Origin: Bacillota bacterium | GTDB lineage: Bacteria > Bacillota > Sulfobacillia > JAIMAT01 | Length of the DNA: 64,000 nucleotides | Assembly: GCA_029961055.1 (NCBI GenBank) | Contig: JASBVM010000009.1 | Coordinates: 1-64,000 of the forward strand | Direction of reading: 5' to 3' | Shown here: positions 1 to 9,356 of the stretch, in pieces | How positions within the stretch are numbered: position 1 is the stretch's first letter | Layout: each line of letters starts with the position of its first letter | Position numbers and translations under genes: made by a program | Notes under the pieces: model-generated | Told to the model about the DNA's origin: nothing | The model's input: only the letters and a program-made list of their open reading frames with translations | Databases searched by the model: none

Positions 1-217
1 GCCGCAGGAGCGTGGCGAGCACGCGCAGGAGGGTGCTCTTCCCCGCGCCGCTTGGACCCACCAGCCACGTCACACCCGGAAGGATGCGGGCGGAGACCGC
101 CTGCAGCGCCGGCGCGCGCGGCCGCCCCGGAAAGGAGACGGTCAGCCGCCGCAGGAGGATCGCCCCGCCCGACTGGCCACCCCGCCCGGATCCGCTGCTG
201 AACGCGTCGCCCATCAT
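1..217 (-). CDS. ABC transporter ATP-binding protein (N-terminal part)
   Basis: Only about 72 codons lie in the window, and the gene runs off the left edge. The reading frame begins ATG-ATG at 217 behind a GGTGGGGAG ribosome binding site. It shows the normal N-terminal beta strands of an ABC nucleotide-binding domain (ILLRRLTVSFPGRP), then a Walker A loop GPSGAGKST followed by LLRVLATLLR. The ABC signature and Walker B lie outside. It is the third gene of a cluster after a sigma factor and a membrane protein, 30 bp behind the latter. This suggests an ATPase that energises an exporter or resistance pump under that sigma factor. The substrate cannot be told from this fragment. Confidence 0.85.
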   Translation of the reverse strand, partial: MMGDAFSSGSGRGGQSGGAILLRRLTVSFPGRPRAPALQAVSARILPGVTWLVGPSGAGKSTLLRVLATLLR

Positions 218-247
218 GGCTCCCCACCTGCGTCCGCCGGCGCAGCC

Positions 248-1072
248 CTAGCCGTCCCGACCCCATCCAACCGCCGGCCATCGGGCAGCCCCGCGCAGCG
301 CCAGAGCCGCCATGGCCAGGCCGGCCGCCGCCATGGAGGCGGCCAAGGCGGCGCCGCCCGGCCCGGGCTGGAGCGTGAAGAAGGCGAGCGAACCTGCCCA
401 GGGCAGGAAACCTTCCAGTGCGACCCAAAGGCCCAAGGAAGCGAGCAACCCGCCCCACGACCCCAGGTAGCGGGTGGTGAGCAGCGACCACCCCGCAGCC
501 AGCAGCAGCGGCGCATCCCGGAGGAGGACGAGTCGAACCACGGGGGCCACGGACCAGCCGGTCTGCTGGAAGCCGGCGATAAGACCGGCTCCGGTCTGGA
601 GGACGAGGGCGGCGCCCAGCGCCACCCCCGCCTTGGCCAGCAGGCGGAGTGCCGCAGGCAGGGGCGAGAGTGCCTGCACTTCCTGCCACGCTCCCCGCCG
701 GGGCCAGAAACCGGCCAGCACGGCAGCCGTGCCGAGCCAGGGGGCGGCCAGCGCCCATGCATCGAGCGGGCTTCGCAGCCGCTCCAGCAGGTCGGCCGCC
801 ACCAGGGCCAGCAGCACCAGCCCGGCCTCCATGCCCCAGAAGGCCGCCGGCAGAAAGCGCGCCTCGGCCACCACGAGGCGCCCGAGCGCGGCCAGCCCGA
901 GCCGCTGCAGCTCCGCCTCGGCGAGCTCCTCCCGCACCAGACCCAGCAGGCTGAGCACCTCGCGCGGCGCCGGGGGAGCGTCGCCGCGGCGCACCGCTTC
1001 CTCGCGCAACTCGGCGGCAACCTCGGCGGCCAGGCGCTCCTCGTCCCGGTCCCTCTGGCCACGGCCCCTCAT
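248..1072 (-). CDS. Sigma-factor-linked membrane protein
   Basis: A 274-residue protein. A charged cytoplasmic N-terminus of about 75 residues (rich in E, R and A) is followed by roughly six hydrophobic segments, the last ending near residue 260. I do not recognise the family. There is no zinc-binding HxxxCxxC anti-sigma motif in the N-terminal part. The ATG at 1072 overlaps the sigma factor stop (ATGA), so the two are translationally coupled, and an ABC ATPase gene follows. By analogy with other ECF sigma operons it may be the membrane anti-sigma factor or the permease partner of the ABC ATPase. Both roles are inferred from position. A longer frame reaching to 1387 lies inside the sigma gene and is rejected. 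Confidence 0.7.
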   Translation of the reverse strand: MRGRGQRDRDEERLAAEVAAELREEAVRRGDAPPAPREVLSLLGLVREELAEAELQRLGLAALGRLVVAEARFLPAAFWGMEAGLVLLALVAADLLERLRSPLDAWALAAPWLGTAAVLAGFWPRRGAWQEVQALSPLPAALRLLAKAGVALGAALVLQTGAGLIAGFQQTGWSVAPVVRLVLLRDAPLLLAAGWSLLTTRYLGSWGGLLASLGLWVALEGFLPWAGSLAFFTLQPGPGGAALAASMAAAGLAMAALALRGAARWPAVGWGRDG

Positions 1073-1575
1073 CGCTCGTCCCCCCGCAGAGGCTCCAGAT
1101 CGGACTCCAGCCGGCGGTAGGCCCGGTAGAGCCGCGACTTGACGGTGCCCTCGGGCAGCCCCAGCTGCTCCGCGATCGCCCGGACCGGCCAGCCGCGGTA
1201 GAAGCGCAGGACCACCACCTCGAGGAGATCGGGAGGAAGCCCGGCCAGCGCGGCCCGGACCGCCCGCCGCCGCCTCGCGCGCCGCTCCCGATCCAGGAGG
1301 ACGGCCTCGGGATCGGTCTCGACGTCGCCGGGAACCGGCGGCACGGTGTCGACGGGCGTCTCCTTCCTGCGGTAGGCGCTGCGCCACTCGTCCCGGAGGA
1401 GGTTGGAGGCCACCCGGTAGAGCCAGGGGGCAAGGTTGCGGGGAGCGCGCTCCGAACCAAGGACGGCCAGGGCGCGGGCCAGCGCCTCCTGCGCCAGTTC
1501 CTCGGCCCGGTGCGCCTCCACGCCGTGGTTGTGGAAGAACCGGAGCAACCGCCCGCTCCAGTCGTCCGCCCCCAC
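1069..1575 (-). CDS. ECF-type RNA polymerase sigma factor
   Basis: A 168-residue sigma-70 family protein of extracytoplasmic-function size. Region 2 covers about residues 5-65, with the conserved helix LAPWLYRVASNLLRDEWRS. Region 4 covers about 105-165, with DLLEVVVLRFYRGW and a helix-turn-helix AIAEQLGLPEGTVKSRLYRA. Regions 1 and 3 are absent, as usual for the group. The start is a GTG at 1575. It directs RNA polymerase to a small regulon, probably including its own operon, since an ECF-like promoter lies about 65 nt upstream. It is coupled (ATGA) to the downstream membrane protein and then to an ABC ATPase. The inducing signal is unknown. Confidence 0.9.
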   Translation of the reverse strand: MGADDWSGRLLRFFHNHGVEAHRAEELAQEALARALAVLGSERAPRNLAPWLYRVASNLLRDEWRSAYRRKETPVDTVPPVPGDVETDPEAVLLDRERRARRRRAVRAALAGLPPDLLEVVVLRFYRGWPVRAIAEQLGLPEGTVKSRLYRAYRRLESDLEPLRGDER

Positions 1576-1644
1576 CCCGGGGCGGACGGATTCCGTCTCC
1601 GTCGCCGCCAGCCCCCTTGGACGCCTGCCGTGCCTCTATGGTTC

Positions 1645-1670
1645 AGACGAAACACCGCCGCGCGGGTTCA
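1645..1670 (-). promoter_or_regulatory. ECF-type promoter of the sigma factor operon
   Basis: On the minus strand TGAACC (1670-1665) is followed after 15 nt by CGTCT (1649-1645). This is the bipartite GAAC / CGTC pattern recognised by many ECF sigma factors, and it lies about 70 nt before the GTG of the sigma gene. It suggests autoregulation. The call rests on pattern only. The surrounding gap (1576-1869) also holds several CGGTTC-containing repeats but no convincing gene. Confidence 0.55.
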
Positions 1671-1869
1671 CGCCCTTCGAACCGGTCCGGCCTCCAGCGG
1701 GGTTCGTCTTCCTCTGAACCGGCCTTTTGAACCGATCTTTCGCCCGTTTCATCGGCCCCCGCCCTTCACCCCTCGCGCCGCGTACGCATCCCTGCCGCCC
1801 CCGCCGCGCGGCGGTCACGTCCGTGTTCAGCGGCTCCCGGGACACTGCCGAGGATGAGCATTTGACGCT

Positions 1870-3837
1870 TCACCTGTTCGGCGGTCCCGTGCCCGGCGTG
1901 GCGGGGCGCCCCTTCCCGCCTGTCTCGAGCCGGGAGGCTGGCGCCGTGGAGCGATAGAGATAGACGCCGTCCCGGACGAAGAGCGGCTCGAACGCGTGCG
2001 AGGCCAGGATGGCGCGGAGGTCGGCCCACTGGGCGTCGAGCGGGACGATGGGCGCGTACGAGACGCCGGGAGCGAAGAGCACGTACACCGGGCTCTCCGT
2101 TCGCCTGGCCTGGTGGAGAAGCCCGGAGAAGGTGTCGTACGGTTCCGCCCCCACCCAGGGCCGGTCCCAGAGATGCCCGACCGTGCCGGTCTGGCCGTAG
2201 ACGACGGCGTCGGCGGGGATCCGCCGCACGGCCGCGTCCAGGGCGGCCACCACCCGGGGGGCGGGCGGTCGGAACCTCCAGAGCTCCATGGGCAGGCTCC
2301 AGTGCACGGTGACGACGGTGGCGGCGACGAGGAGCAGCGCCGCCGTCGCCTCGGGAGCCCACCGGAACCGGCGGGCGGTCCCGCTGGCGGCGTCGACCGT
2401 CGCCGCCGCCAGGAAGGGGAGGGCCCAGAGCGGGTACTGGCTGTAAGGCAGGTTGGGCAAAGGGAAGCGGCTGAGGCTGTCGACCAGGAGGACAGCGAGC
2501 GCCGGCAGGGCGCGCACCGGTGCCAGAAGCGGAAGCCAGGCGAGCGAGCCGAGCAGGAGCGCCCAGGTGTCCGCGTGCTTCGCGACCGCGTCGAGGAGGG
2601 AGCCCGGATGCAGGACGAGGTTGGCCAGGATGGCCGGGACGGACGCACCGAGGTGGCCGTAGTTCGCGAGAAGCGTCTTGTCCCCCGGCCCCAGCACCCG
2701 CAGGACCACTTCCTCGCTGAGCAGGAAGAAGCCGAGCGAGACGGCCAGCGTGACCAGCCCGCGCCGGAGCCCGAGGCCGTCCCTCCGGCGAAACGCAGCG
2801 ATCAGCTGCCAGAGCGCCATCCCCACCACCGGCACGACCGCCTGGTTCTTGCTGAGGAGCGCCAGCGCCACCAGCACGTAGTACAGGTGCGCCCGGTTGC
2901 GATCGTGCGCCCAGAGGGCCCACGTCAGGAAGGCGAAGGCCAGCGTGTCCGGGTGCCAGTCGATCGCGACGGTGGCCACCGTGCCCGGGAAGGCCCAGAT
3001 GGCCGGGAGCATGGCGAGCGCCCACCAGGATCGCCCCCAGGCGCGCCAGGCCATGAGGGCGAGGGGAACCGCACCGACACCCAAGGCGAATCCCTGCAGC
3101 GCGAACATCAGCCACGGCCCACCGACCGGTCCGCCGATCCGGAAGAGCGGGGCCAGCAGGTAGAGGATCCATTGCCCGGCGTCGGTGAGGACGGGCCCCC
3201 CGACGAGCGAGGTCCTCCCGAGCCAGTCGCCGCGCCCGATGGCGGCCATCGCCGTGAAGTAGATGCCCAGATCCCAGGCGCCCACCAGCCAGTGACGGTA
3301 CTGGTAGATCTTGACCGCCGTGAAGAGTGCGCCCGCCGAGAGCGCAAGTGCCCAGACAGTGCCTCGGAAGAGGCGCTCGATCTCGGCCGGGCGGCCCTGG
3401 CTCCGCGCCTGTGCCACCTGCGCCGCCAGGCCTCCGGCAAGCTGCACGACGACCAGCATGGGCACCGCCAGCAGCGCGGACCAGGCCAGGTGGTGCATGG
3501 GCACAGGCCCGTCCGGAGCCAGGGTGAGGGCGTACGTCAGCACGGCGCCACCGAGGAAGCCACCCAGGAGAAGGGTCGTCCACCCCGAGCGGCGCTCGCC
3601 GCCCCCGCGAGGGAGTGAGCGGAGACTCGCCCATCCGGCGACGGCCGAGGCCACGAGGAAGAAGAGCCCGGAGAGGAGCGGACGCAACCAGGCCGTGCGG
3701 ACCGCGTACGGCAACACCCGCACCAGGGCGTCTCCGGCCGCGGCGAGCAGGAGGGCGAGAGCCGCGCTCGCGGCGGCGCCCGCAGAGGCGTCGACGATCC
3801 ACGCCGAAAGCGGCGCGGACCGGGGCCGCCGGGTCAC
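1870..3837 (-). CDS. DUF2079 family polytopic membrane protein
   Basis: A 655-residue integral membrane protein with about a dozen hydrophobic helices between residues 10 and 510 and a soluble C-terminal stretch of about 130 residues. Landmarks typical of the DUF2079 group (related to GT39-like lipid-linked glycosyltransferases) are AWDLGIYFTAMAAI, DWHPDTLAFAFLTWALW and LLSKNQAVVPVVGMALW. The GTG start at 3837 overlaps the stop of the upstream glycosyltransferase (GTGA). The coupling suggests a joint role in transferring a sugar from a polyprenyl-phosphate carrier to an extracytoplasmic acceptor, but the substrate is unknown. An open frame continues upstream to 5646 only as a shadow of the neighbouring gene. 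Confidence 0.8.
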   Translation of the reverse strand: MTRRPRSAPLSAWIVDASAGAAASAALALLLAAAGDALVRVLPYAVRTAWLRPLLSGLFFLVASAVAGWASLRSLPRGGGERRSGWTTLLLGGFLGGAVLTYALTLAPDGPVPMHHLAWSALLAVPMLVVVQLAGGLAAQVAQARSQGRPAEIERLFRGTVWALALSAGALFTAVKIYQYRHWLVGAWDLGIYFTAMAAIGRGDWLGRTSLVGGPVLTDAGQWILYLLAPLFRIGGPVGGPWLMFALQGFALGVGAVPLALMAWRAWGRSWWALAMLPAIWAFPGTVATVAIDWHPDTLAFAFLTWALWAHDRNRAHLYYVLVALALLSKNQAVVPVVGMALWQLIAAFRRRDGLGLRRGLVTLAVSLGFFLLSEEVVLRVLGPGDKTLLANYGHLGASVPAILANLVLHPGSLLDAVAKHADTWALLLGSLAWLPLLAPVRALPALAVLLVDSLSRFPLPNLPYSQYPLWALPFLAAATVDAASGTARRFRWAPEATAALLLVAATVVTVHWSLPMELWRFRPPAPRVVAALDAAVRRIPADAVVYGQTGTVGHLWDRPWVGAEPYDTFSGLLHQARRTESPVYVLFAPGVSYAPIVPLDAQWADLRAILASHAFEPLFVRDGVYLYRSTAPASRLETGGKGRPATPGTGPPNR

Positions 3838-5156
3838 GCCCGGGTCGACTCCCTGCCGGCCCCCTCCGCGTTGTAAGCGTGGCCCCACTTGCCCCGTGCC
3901 CAGATGCCCATGGCGCTCAGGAGCATGCGCGCGGCATCCCGGCCGGGCCGGACCGTCGACGCCTCCACCTGACGCCATCGGAGCGGCACCTCGACGATGC
4001 GGAGGCCGTTCCGGCGGGCGACGAACAGGAGCTCGAGGTCGAAACTGAAGTTGTCCACGTGCAGATGCGCCAGCAGCCGGCGCACGCGCTGCATGCGGAA
4101 GCCTTTGAACCCGCACTGCGTGTCGGCCACCGTATCCAGTCCAAGCCGCCGGATGGCCCACTGGAAGAGCCGGTGGCCGACGGCCCGCAGGCCGCTGCCT
4201 TCGCCGAGGCGCCGTCCCGCGACCACGTCCGCCCCCTCGCGGAGCACCCCGAGCACCTGTCCCACCGGTTCCAGCCCGAAAGCCAGGTCGGCGTCCGACA
4301 TGACGGCATACCGGCCGCCGGCCGCCCCGAGCCCTGCCCGCACCGCGGCGCCCTTCCCGCCGTGCGGCTCGAGCCGATAGGCGCGCAGCCACGGGTGTCG
4401 CGCGGCGAACCGGGCCAGCAGCTCGGGCGTCGCATCGCTGCTGCCATCGTCCACCACGACCACTTCCGGCCGCCATCCGCGGTCTCGCTCCCAGGCTGCG
4501 ACCCAGTCCGCGATCCGGCCGAGCGTGGCGGGGAGACGCTGCGCCTCGTTGTAGGCGGGAATGACCAGGCTCAGCTCGGGGGCACACTCTCCCTCTCCCG
4601 CTCGGGCCGGGTCGCCGACGGGCACGGGGACGCCGACGCCCCCACCGAGGGGTTCGAGCCGGTAGACCCGCTGAAACGAGAAGAGGCTGTAGCCCACGTA
4701 GTTGGTGACCAGGCTTACAGCCCCACCCATCGCCTTCCCCGCGTTGATCCAGAGGACGCCCGAAATCGGGGGCGCGGCGCGGTGGAGCAGGAGCCACGTC
4801 AGCCAGCTCACATTCGGCGGCTTGGGCCAGAGGGCCATCCAAAGGGCGAGCACGAGCGTGCTCGCTCCCGCCGAGGCGAGGCTGACCAGGACGAAGCGCG
4901 GGAAACTGGCCCGGCTGCCGCGCCAGGTCCAACTCCGGTTCCACAGGTAGCTGTTCAGAAGGGCGACGCCGAAGGAGACGGCGTTGAGTCCTGCGGCGAG
5001 GGGCGCCGGCACGGACCCCGGGCGGGAGCCGCCCCACCCGAGGAGCATCGCGGTGTGGAGGAGCAGGTTGAAGAGCAGAAAGTCGACCAGGGTGTTCCCA
5101 ACACCGACGACGGTGAATCGCGCGAACCGGCGGAGCGGTGAAGACGGAGTCGCCAT
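3834..5156 (-). CDS. GtrA domain fused to GT2 dolichol-phosphate-type glycosyltransferase
   Basis: A 440-residue two-domain protein. Residues about 8-140 form a GtrA-like domain of four membrane helices, starting RRFARFTVVGVGNTLVDFLL. Residues about 195-425 form a family 2 glycosyltransferase resembling polyprenyl-phosphate mannosyl/glucosyl synthases, with LSLVIPAYNE, VVVVDDGSSD, the metal-binding SDADLAF and DTQCGFKGFR. It would make polyprenyl-phosphate-linked sugar at the inner face, and GtrA proteins are thought to help flip it. In most fusions I know of, GtrA lies C-terminal to the transferase; here it is N-terminal. It is coupled to the downstream DUF2079 gene by a GTGA overlap. The ATG at 5156 is well supported by the GtrA N-terminus. 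Confidence 0.88.
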   Translation of the reverse strand: MATPSSPLRRFARFTVVGVGNTLVDFLLFNLLLHTAMLLGWGGSRPGSVPAPLAAGLNAVSFGVALLNSYLWNRSWTWRGSRASFPRFVLVSLASAGASTLVLALWMALWPKPPNVSWLTWLLLHRAAPPISGVLWINAGKAMGGAVSLVTNYVGYSLFSFQRVYRLEPLGGGVGVPVPVGDPARAGEGECAPELSLVIPAYNEAQRLPATLGRIADWVAAWERDRGWRPEVVVVDDGSSDATPELLARFAARHPWLRAYRLEPHGGKGAAVRAGLGAAGGRYAVMSDADLAFGLEPVGQVLGVLREGADVVAGRRLGEGSGLRAVGHRLFQWAIRRLGLDTVADTQCGFKGFRMQRVRRLLAHLHVDNFSFDLELLFVARRNGLRIVEVPLRWRQVEASTVRPGRDAARMLLSAMGIWARGKWGHAYNAEGAGRESTRA

Positions 5157-5464
5157 GCAAGGACCTTCTTCCCAACCATTCTCGGGCCAGGCCGGCCTCT
5201 GCCCCGCGTCCGTGCGGAGCCCCTACGAGACCACCCGGAGCGTCAAGCCTTCGCCTGCCCCGCCACCGGGCCTGTACGGACGTCGTACCCCTGTACCTGC
5301 CCCGGGTGTCCATTCCACCGTCGGAGTCCCTCGTCCTGCCCGCCGGGCACCCCCGTCGCCACCGGCCCGGCCCGGCCCCGAACGGTCCGCGGGCCACGGC
5401 TCCCGCACTCCGTCGTCGGCCCGCCCAGACGCAGCTGGTGGAGCGCGGCCCCCGGCATGCCGGG
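5157..5464. other. Intergenic stretch, nothing recognised
   Basis: A gap of 308 bp between the HD-GYP gene stop and the GtrA-GT2 start, both genes on the minus strand. I see no RNA gene, no strong hairpin and no coding signal with a ribosome binding site. It presumably holds the promoter of the glycosyltransferase pair. Confidence 0.4.
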
Positions 5465-6571
5465 CTACCCCTGCACCTCGGTTCCAGCCAGCTCGGGGGG
5501 ATATTCGGGGAGCACCGCGGCGATTTCCAGGTGCCTGTTCTCGGCCAGAGAGAGCTCGAACGGTGCCAGCCTCTCGTTCCGCCCGTCTGCCAAGACACGC
5601 ACCCAGGGCCGCAGGGGGTCGCCGCGCACCGAGCGCGAGACGACACCCAGGAAGCCGTTGCTGAGCCGCACGATGGTACCCACCGGATAGAGAGCCAGCT
5701 GCTTCAAGAACATGCTGACGAGCCTCGGTTCGTAGGCACCTCCGGCCGCCTCGAGCAGCTTCGCGCCCGCCTTCACCTCCGGGAGGGGCTCCCATGGTCC
5801 GGGACGTCGGCTCGTCAGGTTGTCGAAGGCGTCGGCGATCGCCGCGATCCTCCCGTAGAGGTGGATGCCGTCGCCCCGCAGGCGGCGGGGGAATCCCTGG
5901 CCGTCCCATCGCTCGTGGTGCTGGTAGGCCACGTGGGCGGAGAGCAGGCTCAGCTCGGGGTCCGAACGGATCATGTTATAGCCGTCGGTGGTGTGCTGCT
6001 CGTACACGATCCGCTCGGCCTCGTCCATCTCGCTCGGCGATTTGTCGTTGAGCCCCGGGGGGAAGCGGATCTTGCCCAGGTCGTGCAAGAGGGCGCCGGT
6101 GCCGAGCTCGACCAACTTGACCTTGCTCAGGCCCAGGGTCGCCCCAAGCGCCACCGAGTAGACGCAGACGTTGACGCCATGGGCGTAGATGAATTCGTCG
6201 TAATCGCGCATGAGGTAGAGACCCATGACCGTGCTCTTGCCGGTGAACACCTCGTCCACGATCGCCTCGACGACGGGGACGACCTCCCGCATCGGCGTGC
6301 CATCGCCTTCCCCCGCCTTCTCGAAGACCTTGCGCACTGCCACGGTCGCATCCACCCGGGTGCGCTCCGACAGCGCGTCCTCCGCCGGATCGAGGTCGGG
6401 CGCCAGCGCGTCCTCGACGTACACGCCCTGCACGCCACGGGCGGCAAGTGCCTCGATATATCGCTCCGTCAGGGTGACCCCCGCTTCCAGGAGCGGCTTG
6501 CCTGTCTCGGCGTAGATGGGCCGAGCCAGGCGCTTGCCGACGGCGCGCACGGAGACCGGAACGAGACGCAT
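5465..6571 (-). CDS. HD-GYP domain cyclic di-GMP phosphodiesterase
   Basis: A 368-residue cytoplasmic protein. The N-terminal part (about 1-110) has no recognised sensor domain. Residues about 120-270 carry an HD-GYP domain with HDLGK, the second metal cluster HHERWDGQGFPRRLRG and IAAIADAFDNLTSRRP. The signature GYP reads GFP here, a conservative change, and the metal ligands look intact. Such enzymes hydrolyse cyclic di-GMP, often to GMP. The C-terminal part resembles the tail of many Bacillota HD-GYP proteins (PVGTIVRLSNGFLGVV). The gene starts 7 bp after the stop of an EAL gene, so two different phosphodiesterase folds share one operon. Confidence 0.9.
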   Translation of the reverse strand: MRLVPVSVRAVGKRLARPIYAETGKPLLEAGVTLTERYIEALAARGVQGVYVEDALAPDLDPAEDALSERTRVDATVAVRKVFEKAGEGDGTPMREVVPVVEAIVDEVFTGKSTVMGLYLMRDYDEFIYAHGVNVCVYSVALGATLGLSKVKLVELGTGALLHDLGKIRFPPGLNDKSPSEMDEAERIVYEQHTTDGYNMIRSDPELSLLSAHVAYQHHERWDGQGFPRRLRGDGIHLYGRIAAIADAFDNLTSRRPGPWEPLPEVKAGAKLLEAAGGAYEPRLVSMFLKQLALYPVGTIVRLSNGFLGVVSRSVRGDPLRPWVRVLADGRNERLAPFELSLAENRHLEIAAVLPEYPPELAGTEVQG

Positions 6572-6578
6572 CCGGCTG

Positions 6579-7820
6579 TCACCGCCAGAGAACCGGACGA
6601 CCGAACAGGTACCCCTGGCCGAGCTCCAGCCCCCGGTCGCGACAGAACGCGTACTGGTCGGCGGTCTCGATCCCCTCCGCGATCACCCTGGCTCCGACCT
6701 CGGCGGCGTAGCACTTCAAGGCGCTGCACAGAGCGGCGAAGCGTGGCTCGATCCGGGCGCGGCGCGTGACCGTGGCGTCGATCTTGATGTAGTCCCACTG
6801 GAAGAGCGCGAGGACCTGCAAACCCGTGTGACCCGTGCCCACGTCGTCCAGCGCGATCTCCACACCGAGCGCCCGCAGCATCCGCAGCTCCTCCCGGAGC
6901 TGGCTCGGATGATCGAAGACGCTCTTCTCGCTGATTTCGACCACCAGGTGACGCGGCTCATAGGTCCTCTGGTGCAATACGTCCACGAGTTCCCGGAGGG
7001 AGGCGATGGGGTTGACGTTCAGAAAGAGCCGCCGGCCGTCGGCCAGGTCCGCGGGCTGATAGCGAAGAATGGTGCGGCGGCAGACCGTCTCCAGCCGGCG
7101 CGCCGCGGCGTGCTCGCCGGCCAGTGCGAAGAGAGCGTCCGGTTGTTCCAGGGGGGAATCCTGCGGGCCGCGGATCAGCACCTCGTAGCCGTAGATCGAG
7201 CGGTCGTGCAGGTTGACGATGGGTTGTCGCGCGAGGCGCAAGCCCCGACCCTGCAGGGCTTCCTGGAGCGCCGCCAGTGCCGTTTCCGCTTCCGCCTCCG
7301 CACCGCCGGCGCGGGCGCCGTCCACGTCGCCGGCCAGGCGGTGAAGGACCGAGTCGAAGACCACCGCCGGGTCGGTCCCCGGCTGCCGGCGAACCTCGCT
7401 GCCGGTCACCCTCACGTCCCCCGGCCGGACCGCGTACGCGGCGAGGGCGGGTCCCCGGCAGAGACGGGCCACCGCCCCGGCGAGGCTGTCTCGCCACCCC
7501 GCCGTCTCCGTCGCCCCGGTCGTCGCCATGAGGACCAGTTCGCGGCTTCCGGGATAGAGGTGCGTCACCGAGGCGCGGCCCTTCAGCGCTCGCGCCAGGC
7601 GGGCCGCCAGCTCGGCGGTGAAGCCCCCGGCCACTTCCGGTCCCATCCGCTCGACGGCGTCGGGGGTCAGGCTGACCACGCCCACGAGGAGCGGACCACC
7701 GACTCCATCGCCGTGGCGGTAGAGGTCGGTGAACGTGTCAACGGCGTAGGGGGAAACCGTTTTGACTACTTCAGGAAGGTGCCCCCCCCCCCCCGTATCC
7801 ATATACTTCCAGTCGTTCAC
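6579..7820 (-). CDS. EAL domain cyclic di-GMP phosphodiesterase with poly-G tract
   Basis: A 413-residue protein. The N-terminal about 165 residues have no clear sensor and may be a decayed GGDEF-like region. Residues about 175-410 form an EAL domain with YEVLIRG (the EAL position), FLNVNP, VVEISE, DDVGTGHTG, YIKIDAT, VIAEGIET and LGQGYLFGRP. The residues that normally bind metal and substrate appear kept, so hydrolysis of cyclic di-GMP to pGpG is likely. The start is GTG at 7820 behind GGGAGGTG. Codons 9-13 lie in a run of 13 G (7782-7794) encoding Gly-Gly-Gly-Gly, so a one-base slip there would abolish translation from this start. It is followed at 7 bp by an HD-GYP gene. Confidence 0.9.
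   Translation of the reverse strand: MNDWKYMDTGGGGHLPEVVKTVSPYAVDTFTDLYRHGDGVGGPLLVGVVSLTPDAVERMGPEVAGGFTAELAARLARALKGRASVTHLYPGSRELVLMATTGATETAGWRDSLAGAVARLCRGPALAAYAVRPGDVRVTGSEVRRQPGTDPAVVFDSVLHRLAGDVDGARAGGAEAEAETALAALQEALQGRGLRLARQPIVNLHDRSIYGYEVLIRGPQDSPLEQPDALFALAGEHAAARRLETVCRRTILRYQPADLADGRRLFLNVNPIASLRELVDVLHQRTYEPRHLVVEISEKSVFDHPSQLREELRMLRALGVEIALDDVGTGHTGLQVLALFQWDYIKIDATVTRRARIEPRFAALCSALKCYAAEVGARVIAEGIETADQYAFCRDRGLELGQGYLFGRPVLWR
7782..7794 (-). repeat. 13-bp poly-G homopolymer in the EAL gene
   Basis: An uninterrupted run of 13 C on the plus strand (G in the mRNA) in codons 9-13 of the EAL phosphodiesterase. The next longest G or C runs I noticed in the window are about 7. 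It is in frame in this sequence. Such tracts are the classical substrate of slipped-strand phase variation. Confidence 0.95.
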
Positions 7821-7949
7821 CGGCGCACCTCCCGCTCGACGTCCTTCTCATCGCTTTGGTTCGGCCGGACTTCACCGGACTTGAGCGACTCGGCGCCTTG
7901 CAGCGGCCGCCGCGGAAGCTGCCAAGCCCACCCGGGCGGGCCTGGACGC

Positions 7950-7984
7950 ACCGGATCCCGTCGCAGCGCGACGGGATCCGGTGA
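7950..7984 (-). terminator. Perfect 15-bp hairpin downstream of clpX
   Basis: Arms 7950-7964 and 7970-7984 are perfectly complementary with a 5-nt loop. No T run follows on either strand. It lies about 90 bp after the clpX stop and 130 bp before the EAL start, so it probably ends the tig-clpP-clpX transcript. Confidence 0.6.
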
Positions 7985-8073
7985 ATGAGATCTTCGCTTC
8001 TCCTCCGTCCTTCCTGACGGTCGACCTGAGGCGCGGCCGGCCCGCGGCACGCCGGGGCGTCGCCGGAGAGCGG

Positions 8074-9327
<1,254 letters not shown>

Positions 9328-9356
9328 GCGGCCCCCACTCCTTCCTGCCAAGCCCG

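Noticed and set aside
1636-1752. A 38-codon basic small ORF on the minus strand upstream of the DUF2079 stop and before the sigma gene
   Set aside because: Poor ribosome binding site, overlaps the presumed ECF promoter, and its composition matches random high-GC sequence.
9328-9351. Upstream ATG for clpX adding eight residues
   Set aside because: It lies on the AGGAAGGAG site that serves the ATG at 9327, and ClpX homologues begin Met-Phe-Lys-Phe.
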